This document shows positions 59,659 through 64,000 of a DNA stretch of 64,000 nucleotides, in pieces. Source of the DNA: Cloeon dipterum (Eukaryota > Arthropoda > Insecta > Ephemeroptera > Baetidae); assembly GCF_949628265.1 (NCBI RefSeq), contig NC_088788.1, positions 30,862,335-30,926,334 on the forward strand, written 5' to 3'. A program made the position numbers and the translations under genes. The notes under the pieces were generated by a model. That model worked only from the letters and a program-made list of their open reading frames with translations, was not told where the DNA came from and searched no databases. The first letter of the stretch is position 1, and the number at the start of each line of letters is the position of its first letter.

Positions 59659-60283
59659 ATGGAGTCACAGGCTTAGTCATTCGCATACTGCTGATCGATA
59701 TCTCTGTGTGCATGGACAACTTTTTTATCATTAGCATTAAGGGGTAGATGTATTTCTCAAAAATAAATACAGATTTGGAGGCTAAATATATTGAAATACA
59801 AGTTGCGTCTTTATTTTTTGATTACTGTAGTAGTTTCCAAGGTAGTGCTGTCGAAATTAATATATGCAGTGATGGAGACGGTCCAGAAAATAAAATGACA
59901 TTTATCTACAAAAGTATCACAGCATATCTACATTATTTGATGAATTTTCAAGTTTCCTCTTATTGGATCATTAATTTTTATTCGAGTTGCCTTGTTTGGA
60001 TTTCATCAAAACCTGTTGACCGAGTGTGCGCCCGCATGGGTGTCTCAACAAATAATTTCTTTACTTAGAAAATGAGTTCATATGTTTTAATACACATATT
60101 GATAAATTCATTTTGTTTCCAGTCAAGGATCCAACCAGCAGACCCAAAATTCATTCTAGTTGGCCCATCATTTAGCATTTTAGACATTTTCTGTTCCAAT
60201 TCAGGAAAGATCCTTGCACATATTTTTAAATACAATAAATAACCAGATGCTTTTAAGTTGGATCAAAAGAATCTCTTTGTGGC
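59659..60283. other. SYF2 and desaturase 3' flanks (convergent)
   Basis: Tail-to-tail spacer. The open frame at 59748-60068 has no family resemblance. AATAAA-like signals occur on both strands. Nothing else is seen. Confidence 0.5.
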
Positions 60284-61941
60284 TCAATTTTCCTTCTTGT
60301 TCAACTCGATGGTGGCTCCCTTCTGCTCCTCCGTCATGTCCTTATCACCCCAGCCCCACAGTTGGTGGGTGCCATCGCCAGTGCGCAGCACTCGCTTCAT
60401 GACAACGTCACTCGGAACAGTCTTCAAGTCGTAGGCCCAGCCGATCAGCGCGAAGAAGTCGATAAAAGCCGTTGTGATATTCAGTCTGTAGTTGCCAAGC
60501 TCAGCGGTCTTGTAATCCCAGGGAAAGACGTGGTGGTAGTTGTGCCAGCCTTCACCCAGCGCCAAAGCAGCCACGGAGTAATTTTCAGAAGGATTGATGC
60601 TCCTTGAAATCAACAATGAAATTGGTATCAAAAATTTGATTGGGGATTTATCCTTCAACTCACTTGTCGTAGGGCTTGTTTCCCCACATGTGTGCAAAAC
60701 TGTTGACCATCCATGTCACGTTCAGGGTGAAAGCGTAACGAAGGAGAGTCGACACAAACCACGCGTTTGACCAAGTTTCGTTCCACAAATAGACTGGGAT
60801 CAGCGTGGGCAGTAGGAAGCAGATCAATGGCATCAAATACAGGTAGTACCTGAAATTTTAAGTAGCACGTAAGAGCGCGGAAGTTGGATGGTAAAAAATA
60901 TTTTAAAACAAATATTAACAATAGCCGTTTCTACTTTGCGCAAAATAGAGCTTTCCTCCAGGCATTAATTAATTAAACAAATTACAAAACCGTAAGAGAC
61001 AAACTTTTTAATTATAGTCATACAAGGAATTAAAATATAATTTTTTTCATGAGACAATAGTGTTTCAAAATAAATTCTAAGTTTGAGCAGAGAGATTTTG
61101 TTTTCAAATATAGCGGCAAAATATTTATTAAATATAAAAAAGAAGCTCCCCAGCCTAGGAAATTTAAATCATTAAAATACCTACTTCTTTTGGAACATAA
61201 CAATTTTGTCCTCTTCAAGATCCTTGAGACTGATTCCTCTGCCTTTTTCGATCACCATGGGGTGCTTGCGGCACACAAGCCAGCCAACGTGCGAGAAAAA
61301 GAAACCGCGCTTTGCATTGTGAGGGTCGGCATCGGTCTCGCTGTACTTGTGGTGCACACGGTGGTCACGCACCCACTCGTAAATATGGTTCTGAAAATTT
61401 CTACGGTCAAGTTCCATGTTGAAAGCCAAATCGCTTGAGTTGCTAACCTGGAACGAAAGGGTGTTGAAGAGCATGAGGATCACTCTCAAGGGCCACTTGG
61501 CTTTGTAGCCGCGGTGAGCCCAGAGCCTGTGAGCGCCAGCTGTAATCCCAAGACCTCCAATCTGGTACAGCACGAATGCTAAATATTTAAAAGAAAAAAA
61601 AAATAGAAATGTGACATTACACATACAACAAGCGAATATTACTGTATAACACGGTGGCTAGTTTAGCAGAGGCAAACATCAAGTAGACACCATAGAGCGC
61701 TGCCAAGTGCAAGTAGCCCAGCAGAATCACGTTTCGCCACCTGATTCTCAAGCGGTAGGGCTTGCTGCTGGTGGTTGACGACTCGGTCTTTTCAGTTTGA
61801 ATATTGCTCGGTTCAGAGTTCTTCATGTTCAGGGTGGACACCATGTCTGGGTCCTCATCCTCGTACAGAACGCCGGTGGGTCCATCTGGCTCTGTTGCTG
61901 GGCGCGGGGTAACCGTGTCAGGTCCAAGTGCGGCAATCACG
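60284..61941 (-). CDS. Acyl-CoA delta-9 desaturase
   Basis: An ER membrane di-iron enzyme that puts a cis double bond at C9 of stearoyl- or palmitoyl-CoA, using cytochrome b5. Exons recognised are 61643-61941, 61449-61578, 61186-61390, 60664-60849 and 60284-60602. All three histidine boxes are present: HRLWAH, HRVHHK (with YSETDADPHN) and HNYHHVFPWDYK. Membrane segments include NVILLGYLHLAALYGVYLMF, YTFVLYQIGGLGI and LMPLICFLLPTLIPVYLW. The N-terminus carries PTGVLYEDE, typical of insect desaturases. Exon 61643-61941 opens at a splice acceptor; its first ATG (MVSTLNMK, about 61843) lies after that motif, so the true start is probably in an upstream exon I could not find. The exact substrate preference cannot be read. 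Confidence 0.95.
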
Positions 61942-64000
61942 CTGAACAGAGAAATCAAGCAGGGCTCTTAATTTAGGTTATTTACAAATCAGAAATAACG
62001 ACGGTATATATTTACACAAAAATTTATTAACGATATCTTGGTAAGTAAAATAATTTTATCTTTTAAGTTTGTGGTCTCATTTAGTCTGTTAGCCCACTCG
62101 CAATTAGCTTGATAAGCGAATATTTTGTAATTAATTTTAAATTATTGTGCATTTAAATTTCAATAACCTCGTTGTTGGAAATTTTTATACTCCGACTAAA
62201 GAGATATGGAAATAGCCTGTTGCGCGTGTTTATTATCGCACCAACATTGATTAAGCTTGCTTGGAATTGCGTTTCAAATCGACATAGAATACACCCACAG
62301 TAAGTAAATATTTTAACAAAATCTGTATATTGAAACGATTTTCTGATGTCGATCGCTCTTATCGCATAATGCATAATGCTTTTTTGAAAGAGTGCTGCGA
62401 TTTCCTTTGCATCCCATAAAATATGATTTCACCATTTAGCTTTGTACGGAGCCTTGAAATGTCACTTCGATTTGAAAAGGGGAAGAGGCGCAAGCGTAAA
62501 CTCAATATACACAGCGAAAAGTTCCGAGTGGCCTATCTACGCGGAATACAGTACAGCAGTTGTTGCGATATCTCTTTCTTCGTGGCGGAGAATATAACAC
62601 TGTCTTGTAATAAGTCCAGAGCACCACAGGAAATCGCTGGCCATTTAATATATTCGCTGGTGGTGTTTTTCATGTGCACGGTGTATCCGCAGCAGTTTCT
62701 ATAGAGCGCGGGTGTGACGTCGCGGTGTGTGAAAAGCGAACGCGACGAAGTTTCCACTTCATGCGTCGTGATTATGAGGAGAAAAATAAGCACATAATGA
62801 AAAAAAGAGTAAGACTGCATGAATAAAGAAACCCAAGAGGTCTCGTCGCGAGATGTCGGTCGAATACACTTAATTATAGAGCCTTTGCTAAAAAAATGGT
62901 TGAGGTTGTATATTAATAATATCTTTGTCGAGGACAGGAAGTCACGTTAAGGTTTTTTCGGAGCTTCATGTGCTTGCGAAGGATTTTAGAATTAATTAAT
63001 AACTGCAGGCACTTTTAAGAAAGTCCGTCACTTTTGTGATAGAAATTAATAAGTAAAATGAAAAAATCAATTAAAAAATTGCATATTATTTGGCATTTAC
63101 AGGAAGCAGTAGGAGCACATTTAGAAGCTTTACTTATCTTCACTTAAAAACTTGCCTAAACTTTACGTGCGTTAAGAGATAAAAGCGATTACACCTGTCT
63201 GCAAACAAGAAAATGCAACCACACCTAAATGTGTCTACAAATTAACTCGTAAAAAGTAGGTCTTTGTTTTTGGTGCAATAAAGGAAAACAATATCCAAAA
63301 CGCATGTAAAATATAATATTTCGAATGTGCGCGCGTGTCCATGCGCATCAGGTGTGTGCTAGTACGGCGATTTAAAATTCAATGGACAACTAAGTAAGTG
63401 GACACGTCTCATATCGGCAGAGTCAAATAAAATGCAAATGGGCAGGCAAAAGACAATAGGCTTTTTGTTTGTCCCCATAATTAGCCGCGACGCTACTTGA
63501 CCTTTAACACAATGTGGTGCTCTTTCGGGGTCACTTGCTCGCAAGGTCCAAAATTAGAACTGCGGTTCCCACAATGCAAACTGATTTAAAGTAATTTGAT
63601 CACGTTGCACCGAGAAAATACTTTCATGCACATGCGACATGTTCGATTCTGAATTTAGACTCAAGGTGATCACACGGAGAACAGCCTACGCTCGCTGAGA
63701 TTCGCGAGCATTCCCTGCCGAAAATCAATACTTTTGCAACTCGGCCATTTTTCTCGCCTACGCAACTCACGGGGATGACACAAATTGCAAAATCGGCTCG
63801 TTGACCTCAAAAAGGTTCCATGAGTGCGGTTCTAGTGCATCGCCTTGCACCTTTTAATTTTAGAATCACGCGAGCCCCTGGCGGCCGCAGATGCGCTAAT
63901 CACAACGGTGCCCGTGCACGACGACTGGAGTGCCCTTAGCAACCCGATAAACTTAAATTTCAAACGCTAGCAAGACCTTCAATTTTAACCAACTGCTTCA
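61942..64000. other. Upstream of the desaturase, no gene recognised
   Basis: Probably contains the desaturase 5' exon(s) and promoter. GC-richer patches occur at 62700-62770 (with TGACGTCG at about 62713) and 63650-63960. Short open frames (62423-62704, 62533-62820, 63359-63544) have no recognisable similarity. The right end may lie upstream of a gene outside the window. Confidence 0.45.

Noticed and set aside
59748-60068. 106-codon frame after SYF2
   Set aside because: AT-rich 3' flank sequence, no splice partners, no family resemblance.
62423-62820. Overlapping small frames upstream of the desaturase
   Set aside because: Both strands open by chance; no conserved motif. They could hide a 5' exon, but nothing supports it.

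Overview
The window is nuclear DNA from an arthropod, most likely an insect. Genes carry many introns, typically 50-65 bp with GT..AG ends, in AT-rich DNA. Every recognisable gene is a metazoan single-copy or low-copy gene. The desaturase has an insect-type N-terminus, and a BRCA1 homolog is present (from memory, Drosophila lacks one). I cannot name the species; a compact-genome, early-branching insect would fit. Exon joins were worked out by eye from splice signals and family alignment from memory.

Layout from left to right: CNOT1 (-, its 3' third lies outside the window), RPAP2 (+), a spacer with a degraded repeat, TSC1/hamartin (-), a GPR107/108-type seven-TM protein (-), a very divergent dynein heavy chain (+), a WW/CUE-domain protein of unknown function (+), TRMT112 (-), BRCA1 (+), the proteasome ATPase PSMC2/Rpt1 (-), the Golgi N-acetyltransferase NAA60 (+), a spacer with a second copy of the repeat, the splicing factor PRPF40 (-), the splicing factor SYF2 (+), an acyl-CoA delta-9 desaturase (-), and about 2 kb with no gene I can support.

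Most of the genes are housekeeping genes for mRNA decay, Pol II, growth control, proteolysis, splicing and lipid synthesis. Five pairs are head to head (CNOT1/RPAP2, GPR107/dynein, TRMT112/BRCA1, PSMC2/NAA60, PRPF40/SYF2), so shared promoters are likely. PRPF40 and SYF2 both act in the spliceosome.

The most unusual gene is the dynein heavy chain at 23939-37301. Its frame is open across dozens of exons. It keeps the linker, AAA2, AAA3 and AAA4 nucleotide sites, the coiled-coil stalk and the microtubule-binding domain. However, AAA1, the site that powers known dyneins, has lost its P-loop, Walker B acids and sensor I asparagine, and most of the C-terminal domain is missing. It looks like a maintained pseudo-motor rather than a decayed gene. 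Other oddities are a 64-bp duplication of a NAA60 exon start, a foldback element in BRCA1 intron 1, two inferred GC-AG introns, and a two-copy interspersed repeat.
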